Below the pieces are notes generated by a model. That model made no database searches and had not been told where the DNA came from. It worked only from the letters and a program-made list of their open reading frames with translations. Position numbers and translations under genes: made by a program. A stretch of DNA of 64,000 nucleotides from NCBI RefSeq assembly GCF_003002815.1, contig NZ_PVTF01000022.1, positions 88,438 through 152,437 on the forward strand, in the 5' to 3' direction. This document shows, piece after piece, positions 56,576-64,000 of the stretch. The stretch's first letter is position 1. Each line of letters begins with the position of its first letter. This DNA is from Umezawaea tangerina (GTDB taxonomy: Bacteria > Actinomycetota > Actinomycetes > Mycobacteriales > Pseudonocardiaceae).

Positions 56576-59500
56576 ATGGATTCAGCGGTCCAGCTCTACG
56601 ACGAGCTCGAATCAAGCTACTTGCCTGATGGACTGGAGGGGGACTCATCAGTTCACCAGTATATCGCGACTATCGAATTCCAACTGCGTTTCGTCACTAT
56701 GTGCAGTGCAGCAGCGGTGCAGAGTCTGGACCCAGGCAAGGTCAAGTTGAGCCGTTCGCCAGGGTTCGGCAGCTTCCAAGCGTTCCTGAAAAGCACTGGA
56801 CCGTTCCTGCGCGGATCAGCTCAGAGGGATGCCATAGGGTCAACGTCGGACCTTATTGACGCAGTTCTTGGTGAAGTCCGCGCAGGAAATGGTAAAGACC
56901 CTCAGTTTGGTACGCTTGAAAAACTGCGTAATCACCTATTTCACGGAAATCCACTGCCATCCGGTGACGCGGGTCGCAAGGTGGCGCAGCGCGTAAAGAA
57001 TACTATGTCGGCAATGTCAATTCTGATCCGCGAATATCTGTCAGGGGCTGTAGCTTCCGTCGCGCCAGGAGAGGAGTCGCTAAAGCGACTTGAGCTGCAT
57101 TGGGATAATGCGAGAATGAAATTGTGGCCTTTTATATGTGTGGATGACGACGGTCGGCTGTGTGTGTTCTCCACATTCGGTTCGACGGTGCCAGCGTATC
57201 TACGTTCGAGTCCGGACGAAGTCCGCATCGATGGTCGCGGAGAAGAACTAACACTAGCGCTCGCTAGGTCAATGCAGCACGCCACACTGGGCACGATGTT
57301 CGCTGATTTTGTCAACGATCTCCGTGCTGACCTCGAAGGCTTTCGTGAGCAGGACCATCCGGTGCATCACTACGAGGAAGATGCCGAGGTCACTGTCTAC
57401 TGGAATCTGGCTACGGGTGTCGGAAGCGGAGCGGATGAGCGCACTGACATGTTTCGACTTGGTAATGGTGATCAACGTCAGTGGAAGAATCGCGAATCGG
57501 ACGACTGGGTGCCCTACCCCGACTTTCTGCGCCACATAGTTAACTGGAACGTGGTGGCTAGGCGTGTTCGGCAGAATCTCAAGCGGGTCGAGAGCGAATT
57601 GAATGAAGCCGAGAAGAAGGCCCTTGGTTGGGCGAAGAGGTCTTTTGCGTCGATAGAGCCAAGGGTCAGAGTTTCTGACCTCCAGACTACTGGTAATGAA
57701 CCTACAATACTATTCGATCAACTTAAGCAGGATATTGACAAGAGATTGAGCACGCGCGGCCCCAGTACGCGTATCTACTTCGTGAGCGGAGAAGCGGGGA
57801 TCGGCAAGACCAGGTTGATGGTTAATGCCGCACTTCGTCGTGCATATGAAATTGAAGAAGAGGATAAAAGTACGCCTTCCGAAGCACGTCGCCCACTCTA
57901 TTTTTATGTGCGCTCTACTGGGCACGCTACCGCCAGTCTGGATACCGTGATTGGTGCAGCTGCTACGGAAACGCAAAATCTCAAGCTTCAAAATATTAAA
58001 GCGTTGTGTCGAAACGGCCTGGTCGCTCTGCTTGTCGATGGATTCGACGAGTTTCTGGGGAGTGCGGGATACGACAACGCTCTCGGCGCTCTCGAACCTT
58101 GGATAAAGGCCATGGACGGGCGTGGTGTAATTGTTGTATCTGCTAGGTCGTCCTACTATCTCAACCAGTACAGCTCAAGCCTTCGTAAAGAGCAGCAGCG
58201 CCAAGACTTGATGGTTGAACATAGGGTGGCTGCTGTCCAGCGTTGGGACTCTGATCAAGTCGAGAGCTTCCTTATTCAGCACGGCGTTGATCTACTTAAG
58301 GAACGCGCCCTGGAAAAGAATGATCGGAATCTTCTAGGCCTTCCCTTCTTTGCGCGAGTCTTCGCTGAGTCGCTAAATTCAGTCGAGGGTTACGGGAACT
58401 CGCTTCCTGATCTGCTTTTGCGGAAGTATATCGAGCGTGAATCACCAAAGCTCATTTCATCCGGTGATCAGGGAGCGCCTCTGCTTAGTCCCGATGAGTT
58501 GCATGTGACGTTCGAGACGCTTGCTCGCATCATGGCCGAGCAAGGAGTTCGCGAAGTCGTACTGGACGATCTGGAGTACGCGGTACAGACCGCTCTGAAT
58601 GAAACCGATCTTACTGTTCGACCAGGGCTAACGCGGAGACTTTCAGTACTGTGTAATCTGGACGTGTCAGAGCAGTCTGGTGTCCCCAAGAAGTTTGCGT
58701 TTCAGCATGAACTATTCTATGACATTTTTCTTGCTGATTCAATTTTGCGTGATCTTTATGCAGATAACTTTAGCGATGTCATCGAGCTGTTGGGGAGATC
58801 TCAGCTGCGAATAGCGACGATTTCACGACTTGTGCGTCAGCAGGCTGATCGTGTTGAGCTCATGCTTAGGTCCAACATTAAGAATATAAGCGAGCTGCAT
58901 GCGGTTCGCCAGAAGGCGTTCGCGGCCAATCTGGGTTTGCTGTGGGAGACGCTCATCCATCAGACCGGCCGGGTCGAAAGTGTTGAGCTATCCGAGATGG
59001 TATTTGGTCATCTCGATCTTACGGGCGTGGCGGCCGTGAACGTGAAGTTCATTAATTGCCGGTTCGACCTTCTGACGCTTCCGGCTGTCGAATCAAAGAA
59101 TGTGCGATTTGTGAACTGCGTCATCGACTCCCTTAGAGTTGCAAACGAGGATCTTCCCCTTCGCGGCGTAACTGAATTTGAAGACGTTCGTGTGCAGCAG
59201 TTGATTCGCCGAGTTTCACTTGTTGAGAAACCGGAGGAAGTGCAGCGTGCGCTACGTGAACTCGGCGCTCCGCTCCCGGTCGTTGATGAACCGGAAACAG
59301 AAAGCGAATTTGTCAAGGCCGTTGAGTATTTTCTGGAGAGGTTTAGTATTCGAACTGACATAGTTGTCGTATATGCTGACGGCTTGATGCCTGCCGACGA
59401 TAACCCTCCATGGCAATTGGAATACGGAGGTGAAGCCTGGGCGGCCTTTATTCGCCTTCTTAAGGAGTCGGGTGCTGGAAAGCTGGTTTCTATCGATGCT

Positions 59501-59629
59501 GGAGGTCCGGCGGTTTGTCGAGTTAAGGTCAATGCAATTCAGGGCCTGCGTAACCGTGGCAGCCTTTCGTTGTCGTCCTCCATTGAGTTTTGGGAAATGG
59601 TAAAGAAGCATCGCGTGGCCATTGAGTGA
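56576..59629 (+). CDS. HEPN-like/NACHT NTPase protein with pentapeptide-like repeats: candidate antiphage defence effector
   Basis: 1017 residues, intact, ATG 56576 with AGGGG upstream. Residues 1-170 are helical, and LEKLRNHLFHGN contains R118-x4-H123, the HEPN RNase motif. Residues 175-345 form an unrecognised mixed domain. A NACHT/STAND NTPase follows: Walker A GEAGIGKT (405-412), Walker B ALLVDGFDEF with D488/D491/E492, and VVSARSSYY as sensor. Helical domain to about 800, then pentapeptide-like strands (GHLDLTGVAAVNVKFINCRF, SKNVRFVNCVID; 803-855) and a C-terminal alpha/beta tail. The DNA is far less GC-rich than the chromosome (33 of 60 in 57361-57420), indicating recent transfer. By analogy with bacterial NACHT and Avs proteins it should sense phage and trigger RNA cleavage; this is inference. 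Confidence 0.8.
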   Translation: MDSAVQLYDELESSYLPDGLEGDSSVHQYIATIEFQLRFVTMCSAAAVQSLDPGKVKLSRSPGFGSFQAFLKSTGPFLRGSAQRDAIGSTSDLIDAVLGEVRAGNGKDPQFGTLEKLRNHLFHGNPLPSGDAGRKVAQRVKNTMSAMSILIREYLSGAVASVAPGEESLKRLELHWDNARMKLWPFICVDDDGRLCVFSTFGSTVPAYLRSSPDEVRIDGRGEELTLALARSMQHATLGTMFADFVNDLRADLEGFREQDHPVHHYEEDAEVTVYWNLATGVGSGADERTDMFRLGNGDQRQWKNRESDDWVPYPDFLRHIVNWNVVARRVRQNLKRVESELNEAEKKALGWAKRSFASIEPRVRVSDLQTTGNEPTILFDQLKQDIDKRLSTRGPSTRIYFVSGEAGIGKTRLMVNAALRRAYEIEEEDKSTPSEARRPLYFYVRSTGHATASLDTVIGAAATETQNLKLQNIKALCRNGLVALLVDGFDEFLGSAGYDNALGALEPWIKAMDGRGVIVVSARSSYYLNQYSSSLRKEQQRQDLMVEHRVAAVQRWDSDQVESFLIQHGVDLLKERALEKNDRNLLGLPFFARVFAESLNSVEGYGNSLPDLLLRKYIERESPKLISSGDQGAPLLSPDELHVTFETLARIMAEQGVREVVLDDLEYAVQTALNETDLTVRPGLTRRLSVLCNLDVSEQSGVPKKFAFQHELFYDIFLADSILRDLYADNFSDVIELLGRSQLRIATISRLVRQQADRVELMLRSNIKNISELHAVRQKAFAANLGLLWETLIHQTGRVESVELSEMVFGHLDLTGVAAVNVKFINCRFDLLTLPAVESKNVRFVNCVIDSLRVANEDLPLRGVTEFEDVRVQQLIRRVSLVEKPEEVQRALRELGAPLPVVDEPETESEFVKAVEYFLERFSIRTDIVVVYADGLMPADDNPPWQLEYGGEAWAAFIRLLKESGAGKLVSIDAGGPAVCRVKVNAIQGLRNRGSLSLSSSIEFWEMVKKHRVAIE

Positions 59630-59716
59630 TCTCACCAAAGGCGATTCGGGCGCTGAAGGCTTGGCGGGGTCCGCGGAAACGCTGGGCCGTGCTTCGACGA
59701 ACTGCGGGGCCTGAGA
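59624..59716 (-). repeat. Right inverted repeat flanking the NACHT gene
   Basis: Complement of the left copy at 56219-56310. It starts within the last codons of the NACHT gene (TGATCTCACCAAAGG) and runs to about 59716. The close abutment to the stop means gene and repeat have travelled together. Outward, CAGTCGACCGTGGT (minus strand, about 59770-59783) echoes the left flank. Confidence 0.7.
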
Positions 59717-60498
59717 GCGCTCGGCACTGGATAACGTCCTGCATGAGAGTGTGATCGGGGAATTTGAGACCACGGTCGACTGGGCGCCGGTGGTGCCTGC
59801 GCTAGACACGATGCCACGGCAGTGTCGATCAGTGCGGAAGCCACCGACCTCATCCGGTCCCTCTCTGAGCGGTTGCGACAGCAGAAAGCTCCCTTCAAGC
59901 CGATCTTCTATGGCGCCATTGTCCAGTTTTGACATGAGGACCATGACGATTCTTTCGGAGAAATTGCGGTGTCGACCATGCGTCGAGGTGGGCCATCAGA
60001 GGTCAGGGTGCGACTCCCTCTCAAGGGCTACGGCAAAGCCTGGGAATGAAAAAACGCAGATCGCGCCGTTCTGGTCGAAGGACTTTTTCGCCGTTCGCCT
60101 AACAAATCAGGTATTGCGAACGATCCGTCCCGGTTCCGGCTGCTCGGTGAATTGATGCTACCCGACTCGGGCTGGTTTTGATTCTCGTCGCAACCCGGAA
60201 GGTGTGGATGGCGAGTCTCAGCGAGATCGTCGGGTTGGCCCATGGTTGCTGCCGAGAGCGAATTTGCGAAGGTAGTAATGCCCGTTGCCCGGACCAGCTC
60301 GGGGGTACTATCCGGGCTCTCGTATATTCCCTGTGTCAACTTTGGAACGGCTGTCATCGGTAAAAGAGGACGTTCACGGGAGGGCGGCCGTTGCGACATC
60401 AACGTATTCGACAGGTGAGGGAGACCCGTGCTACGCTACTGTTCGGTCGCGCCTCTGACGACCATAGTCCTGGCTCATAGCGAACTCGGCCCGTCGGT
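59717..60498. other. Degenerate stretch right of the NACHT unit
   Basis: No gene can be supported. One plus-strand segment ending in TGA at 59933 reads SAEATDLIRSLSERLRQQK and PFKPIFYGAIVQF and could be the tail of a lost protein; a stop lies close upstream. Base composition is intermediate between the chromosome and the NACHT gene. Confidence 0.3.
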
Positions 60499-61076
60499 TC
60501 ACAGCGCTGCAGTCCATCGCCAAGGCCGCGTCTTATCTCCGCGCAGACAGGCGACACAAAGGCTGGCCTCCGCAAATGCGTTGGGTTCTTCACCTGCGCA
60601 TTGAGCGACGTACCGCGACATACGCAGTTCGCGAATGTCGCGGAGTAGTTCGAAGCCGGGCCAATCAATGACATCGTAGCCATAACGGTCGCAGAAGTCG
60701 CGATAGTCCTCCGCGGTGATTCAGTTGAAGCTGGTGTACTTGATGGCGGTGCTCACGAGGTCCCACTCGGGTGGCCCGACGGAGCAGCGTTCGAGGTCGA
60801 GCACCACCACCTGACCGTCGTCGGTGGCCACTACGTTGCCGACCCAGGCGTCACCGTGCACGACGCAGTGCGGCAGGCCGAGAGGAAGGTTGGCGTAGCG
60901 GCCCTGGAGGGATTCCAGGTGTTCGCTGAGCCAGGTCCGGTCCGCTTTGGTGAGCGTCGTGGCTGCGTCGATGCGTTCAGCGAGCCGGACGAACGGGGCG
61001 AGATTGGCGAGGGCAGTGTCAGTCGGTACGGAAGGTCGTGAAGTCGGCGGATGGCTGTGGCGACTTCAACTGGTGT
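60499..61076 (-). pseudogene. Aminoglycoside-phosphotransferase-like pseudogene
   Basis: The C-terminal half of an APH-family protein: AIRRLHDLPYR, then after a frameshift near 61020 DTALANLAPFVRLAERIDAA, LPHCVVHGDAWVGNVVATDDG (catalytic HGDxxxxN), VVVLDLERCSVGPPEWDLVS (DxD-type metal site) and KYTSFN. There a TGA at 60721-60723 stands where Trp is expected, and the frame continues ITAEDYRDFCDRYGYDVIDWPGFELL to a natural end at 60499. The N-terminal half is missing at the boundary of the next IS. Three lesions make loss of function certain. Confidence 0.75.
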
Positions 61077-62256
61077 TGTGCCGCTCGAAAAGTCGTCGCC
61101 GCTGGTAGAGCCAGGAGGCGTCACCGTGCTGAGAGCATGTCCTGGTGATCGTGTCCCTGCTGTACAAGGTGGCCAGGAAGCTGCTGTCCGTCCTGTCGGT
61201 GGTGCTGCGCAGCGAGACGGCCAAGGATGCCGAGCTGCTTGTGCTGCGGCACGAGAACGCGATACTGCGACGGCAGCTGACGGGTCCGATCCGCTACGAG
61301 CCCGCTGACCGGTTCTGGTTCGCCGCCTTGTCCGGATTGGTGGATCGTCACCGTTGGCGGGAGGTCTTCCCGGTCACGCCGGGCACCCTGCTCGCCTGGC
61401 ACCGCAGATTCATCGCCCCCAAGTGGGACTACACCGCACATCGACGCATCGGCCGACCGCCAACACGAGCAGCGATCACGACGCTCGTAGTACGACTCGC
61501 CAGAGAGAACTCCCGGTGGGGACACCGCCGCATCCAAGGCGAGCTGGCCAGGCTCGGCCACCGCATCGCCCCCTCGACCGTCTGGCAGATCCTGCACGAC
61601 GCGGGCATCGACCCGGCACCACGCCGCAGTGGCCCAACCTGGCGGGAATTCCTCACCGCCCAAGCCGAAGGCATCATCGCGGCGGACTTCCTCCACATCG
61701 ACACCGCACTCGGCAAGCGGCTCTACGCGCTGGCCTTCCTCGAACATCACACCAGGCGCCTGCACATCACCGGCGTCACCGCCCACCCGACCCAGGCATG
61801 GACTGCGCAGCAGGCCAGAAACCTCGCCGCCGACCTCGGACACCGAACGGAGTCGCTCCGATTCCTTCTCCGCGACCGCGACGGCAAGTACGGCCACACG
61901 TTCGACACCGTCTTCCACGCCGACCACCTGCGCGTCATCACCAGCGCGCCACGAGCGCCCCGGGTGAACGCCCACTGCGAACGAGTCATCGGCACCATCC
62001 GACGCGAACTCCTCGACCACATCCTGATCATGAACGAGGGTCACGCACGACAAGTCCTGAAAACCTACGAAGAGCACTACAACCAACACCGGCCTCACCA
62101 AGCCCGCAACCAGCTACCACCCGACGTTCTGCAACACCCCACCGCAGTACATGACCCCGACACCTACAGCGTGCTCCGCACCCGCATCCTCGGCGGACTC
62201 ATCAACGAATACAGACATGCCGCCTGACCAGCAGCGACGACTTTTCGAGCGGCACA
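61077..62256 (+). mobile_element. IS element with 30-bp inverted repeats and rve-type transposase
   Basis: Ends TGTGCCGCTCGAAAAGTCG (61077 onward) and the complement at 62227-62256 match over 30 bp with one difference. The 1180-bp element contains a single DDE transposase gene. No target duplication is evident (TGGTGT versus CGTTGA). It has removed the 5' half of the APH-like gene. Confidence 0.88.
61145..62227 (+). CDS. Integrase-core (rve) transposase
   Basis: 360 residues from GTG 61145, intact. The N-terminal helix-turn-helix region has DAELLVLRHENAILRRQL and WGHRRIQGELARLGHRIAPSTVWQIL. The DDE core is AADFLHIDTALGKRLYALAFLEHHTRRLH (D), LLRDRDGKYG (D) and NAHCERVIGTIRRELLDHIL (E). A C-terminal YEEHYNQHRPHQA motif is typical of actinomycete integrase-core transposases near IS3/IS481. 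Probably still active. Confidence 0.9.
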   Translation: MIVSLLYKVARKLLSVLSVVLRSETAKDAELLVLRHENAILRRQLTGPIRYEPADRFWFAALSGLVDRHRWREVFPVTPGTLLAWHRRFIAPKWDYTAHRRIGRPPTRAAITTLVVRLARENSRWGHRRIQGELARLGHRIAPSTVWQILHDAGIDPAPRRSGPTWREFLTAQAEGIIAADFLHIDTALGKRLYALAFLEHHTRRLHITGVTAHPTQAWTAQQARNLAADLGHRTESLRFLLRDRDGKYGHTFDTVFHADHLRVITSAPRAPRVNAHCERVIGTIRRELLDHILIMNEGHARQVLKTYEEHYNQHRPHQARNQLPPDVLQHPTAVHDPDTYSVLRTRILGGLINEYRHAA

Positions 62257-62299
62257 CGTTGATCGAGCCGACGATGACGGCGTGACGCGCCGCCCGGCG

Positions 62300-63120
62300 C
62301 GGACCGGGAACGGCGGCGCGGGTTCATGACCTGCGAGAGATCGTCAACGTCATCCTGTACATGTGCAGGACCCGGATCGCCTTGGAATACCTGCCGCACG
62401 ATTTCCCGCCGTACAAGACGGTCTACGACTACTACGCCAAGTGGGAGACCGACGGCACCACCGAGGCGCTGCACAACCTCCTACAGGATCGGGTCCGTGT
62501 CGCGAGTGGACGGTCGGCCACTCCCACCGCGGCGATCCTCGACTCACAGAGCGTCAAAACCTCGTGCAATATCAACGAATCCGATCAGGGGATCGATGCG
62601 AACAAGAAGATCAAGGGTCGCAAGCCGCACATCACCACCGACGTCCTCGGCCTGCTGCTCGCTGTGGTCGTCACCGCCGCGTCGGTCCAGGACTCGACCG
62701 GCGGCAAAGAGATCCTGGACCGGCTTGCCGTCGCTGATAGAACTACCTTCTCTCATGGCTGGGACCTCCGAGGAACGCTTCGGTCGCTTGTCCTACGAGG
62801 ACTAAAATGAGACGGCGTCCTCGGAGGTTTTAGCTGGAGGCTTGTCGTCTCATCCGAGTATCTCCCTGGCGTGGGTGGACGGCGGCTACAACGACTCCAT
62901 CCTGCGCCACGGCGCCCACCGTGGCGTTCGCGTCGAGGTCGTCAAACGTGTTGCCGCCACAGGGTTTCACGTACTTCCCCGCTGCTGGGTGATGGAGCGG
63001 ACCTTCGACTGGCTGACACAGCACCGTCGACTGGCACGAGACTACGAGACTCTGTCGCAGCGCTCTCGCACAATGGCCCTCTGGGCTATGACTAACAAAA
63101 TGAGCCTCTATTTAGAGGAT
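62300..63120 (+). pseudogene. IS5-like transposase pseudogene split by a small insertion
   Basis: The transposase reads LREIVNVILYMCRTRIALEYLPHDFPPYKTVYDYYAKW, TAAILDSQSVKTSCNINESDQGIDANKKIKGRKPHITTD, LLLAVVVTAASVQDSTGGKEILDRLA; it is then broken by a 117-bp insertion at 62733 and resumes with HPSISLAWVDGGYND, VEVVKRVAATGFHVLPRCWVMERTFDWLTQHRRLARDYE. The N-terminus is lost near the left IS. Catalytic Asp (LDSQSVK) and the Glu of WVMERTFDWL remain, but the gene cannot make a full protein. Confidence 0.82.
62733..62849. mobile_element. Small MITE-like insertion inside the IS5-like transposase
   Basis: The insertion is flanked by CTTGCCGTC (62724-62732) and CTTGTCGTC (62841-62849), probably a 9-bp target duplication with one change. 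Inside, ACCTCCGAGGA (62764-62774) and TCCTCGGAGGT (62818-62828) form an 11-bp inverted repeat with a further TCCTACGAGGA between. At 117 bp it encodes nothing, as expected of a non-autonomous element. Confidence 0.55.
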
Positions 63121-63164
63121 GTCTCACGTGGGTCGATCATGGCGACTTGGCATGATCGTCGGTC

Positions 63165-63521
63165 GTGGATGACCTATCGCTGCGCTTGGTGCACGATGAG
63201 TTGTGGGCCTTGGTCGAACCGTTGATCCCCGGTTTCACCACCCGTCCTCAACGTGGCGGGACTGCGCCCGTGGACGACCGGGCGGTGTTCACCGCGATCG
63301 TGTTCGTACTGACCAGCGGTTGTCCATGGCGTCTGCTGCCGCCGTCGTTCGGGGTCACGGTGCCGACCGCGCACCGCCGGTTCACCAGGTGGACCAAGGC
63401 TGGGCTGTGGCGGCGGATGCACCAGGCGGTCTTGGACGAGCTCGGCGCCCAAGGGCTGATCGACTGGTCCCGCGCTGTCGTGGACGGAGCATCCGTTCGG
63501 GCGAAAAAAGGGGAACCATGA
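63165..63521 (+). CDS. IS5-family transposase, first reading frame
   Basis: 118 codons: LVHDELWALVEPLIPGFTTRPQRGG, VDDRAVFTAIVFVLTSGCPWRLLPPSFGV, TVPTAHRRFTRWTKAGLWRRMHQAVLDEL, IDWSRAVVDGASVRAKKGEP. It holds the N-terminal region and the first catalytic Asp (VVDGASVRAKK). It ends at TGA just after a run of six A and four G (63504-63513), the usual place for frameshifting in the IS427-type subgroup. The continuing frame begins at once. Confidence 0.88.
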   Translation: MDDLSLRLVHDELWALVEPLIPGFTTRPQRGGTAPVDDRAVFTAIVFVLTSGCPWRLLPPSFGVTVPTAHRRFTRWTKAGLWRRMHQAVLDELGAQGLIDWSRAVVDGASVRAKKGEP

Positions 63522-63895
63522 CCGGCCGGAACCCGGTCGACCGCGGCAAGTCGGGCTCGAAGATCCACGTCCTGACCGACCGTCAGGGCATCCCGCTGTC
63601 GGTGGGGGTGTCCGGCGCCAACACCCACGACTCCCAGGCGCTCAAGCCGTTGGTGATGGCGATCCCCGCGATCCGGTCCCGACGTGGTCGCCGCCGTCGC
63701 AGACCCGACAAGTTGCACGCGGACAAGGCTTATGACAGCCGCGAGCTGCGTGGGTGGGTGCGCGACCGCGGCATCGGCGTCCGGATCGCCCGCAAGGGCA
63801 TCGAGTCCAGCGACAGACTGGGCCGACACCGTTGGGTCATCGAACGCACCATCGCCTGGGTGTTCAACTACCGTCGCCTAGTAGGACTTCGTTAG
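63518..63895 (+). CDS. IS5-family transposase, second reading frame (truncated)
   Basis: From ATG 63518 (overlap ATGA): NPVDRGKSGSKIHVLTDRQGIPLSVGVSGANTHD, DKLHADKAYDSRELRGWVRDRG with the second Asp, and HRWVIERTIAWVFNYRRL with the Glu. Instead of the usual 30-40 further residues it stops at VGLR, because another IS begins there. A frameshifted A/B product would therefore lack its C-terminal end. Confidence 0.85.
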   Translation: MTGRNPVDRGKSGSKIHVLTDRQGIPLSVGVSGANTHDSQALKPLVMAIPAIRSRRGRRRRRPDKLHADKAYDSRELRGWVRDRGIGVRIARKGIESSDRLGRHRWVIERTIAWVFNYRRLVGLR

Positions 63896-63937
63896 GTCGT
63901 GTGATGGGGTGTGTCGGCGATGTGATCTTCTGTAGCG

Positions 63938-64000
63938 GTGAGGCCGGAGGAGATGGCGTTGGTGCGCCCGGTGATCGAGGACTTCGCTGCGGACATGTTC
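63938..64000 (+). CDS. Start of an IS701-like transposase (partial)
   Basis: From GTG 63938 the first 21 codons (RPEEMALVRPVIEDFAADMF) resemble the N-terminus of IS701-type transposases, and the gene runs off the right edge. DNA from about 63885 interrupts the IS5-type gene, so the element's left end is near there. Confidence 0.5.
   Translation, partial: MRPEEMALVRPVIEDFAADMF

Noticed and set aside
59998..60030. GGTCAGGGTGCGACTCCCTC resembles a tRNA T-arm and could be an integration site
   Set aside because: No acceptor, D-arm or anticodon arm can be folded around it, and the T-loop lacks the TTC signature.
60028..60402. Minus-strand frame of 124 codons in the stretch right of the NACHT gene
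   Set aside because: Low-complexity mixture without domain, ribosome site or GC-typical codon bias; treated as chance.

Overview
The window reads as chromosome of a high-GC actinomycete, most likely of the order Pseudonocardiales (Saccharothrix/Actinosynnema/Lentzea type). I infer this from codon usage with G or C in nearly every third position, frequent GTG starts, SsgA-like and EspC/WXG genes, two stand-alone LigD-type polymerase proteins, and the style of the secreted glycosidases. There are no rRNA genes, complete tRNAs or CRISPR arrays. The order assignment is a judgement by eye.

Layout. 0-7.8 kb: regulators (GntR, MarR), an EamA exporter, a membrane protein with an RHIM-like amyloid motif, a PLP enzyme related to cysteine desulfurase and Moco sulfurase, an array of mini-hairpins, and a NarL-type two-component system. 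7.9-11.4 kb: a four-gene operon for a metal-handling-like extracytoplasmic and membrane system. 11.4-20 kb: GH3 glycosidase, a kinase-fold protein, two LigD polymerase-domain proteins, a metalloprotease homologue without its zinc motif, an AhpD-like protein and a MocR regulator. 20-33.4 kb: secreted hydrolase, metH behind an SAH riboswitch, rnhA, an ECF sigma factor paired with a DGPF protein, two LLM flavin enzymes, a TetR-controlled reductase, an iron-boxed siderophore-interacting protein and an SDR. 33.5-44.2 kb: carbohydrate use (GH97, GH105, frameshifted GH92), an SsgA-like protein, HxlR/azoreductase and an NlpC/P60-like secreted protein. 44.4-50.2 kb: a six-gene cluster joining an OmpR/kinase pair to a MacA-MacB-type exporter. 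51.0-53.1 kb: a YbaB/EspC/WXG type-VII-associated cassette with a possible immunity gene.

From about 53.1 kb to the right edge the sequence is a gene graveyard of insertion sequences (IS3, an rve-type element, two IS5-like transposases, the start of an IS701-like one), a heavily frameshifted LCAT-like lipase pseudogene, a broken aminoglycoside-phosphotransferase-like gene and a small MITE-like insert. In its middle lies one large intact gene of visibly lower GC (56576-59629). It encodes a 1017-residue protein with an N-terminal HEPN-like RNase motif, a central NACHT/STAND NTPase and pentapeptide-like repeats, and it sits between two roughly 90-bp inverted repeats. This looks like a mobile single-gene antiphage defence system and is the best candidate for an undescribed system here.

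Regulatory structure is unusually readable. An SAH riboswitch ahead of metH overlaps the Shine-Dalgarno-blocking helix. Operators can be proposed for the TetR, MocR and GntR regulators and for iron-dependent and CebR-like repressors. Several long perfect hairpins stand between convergent genes.
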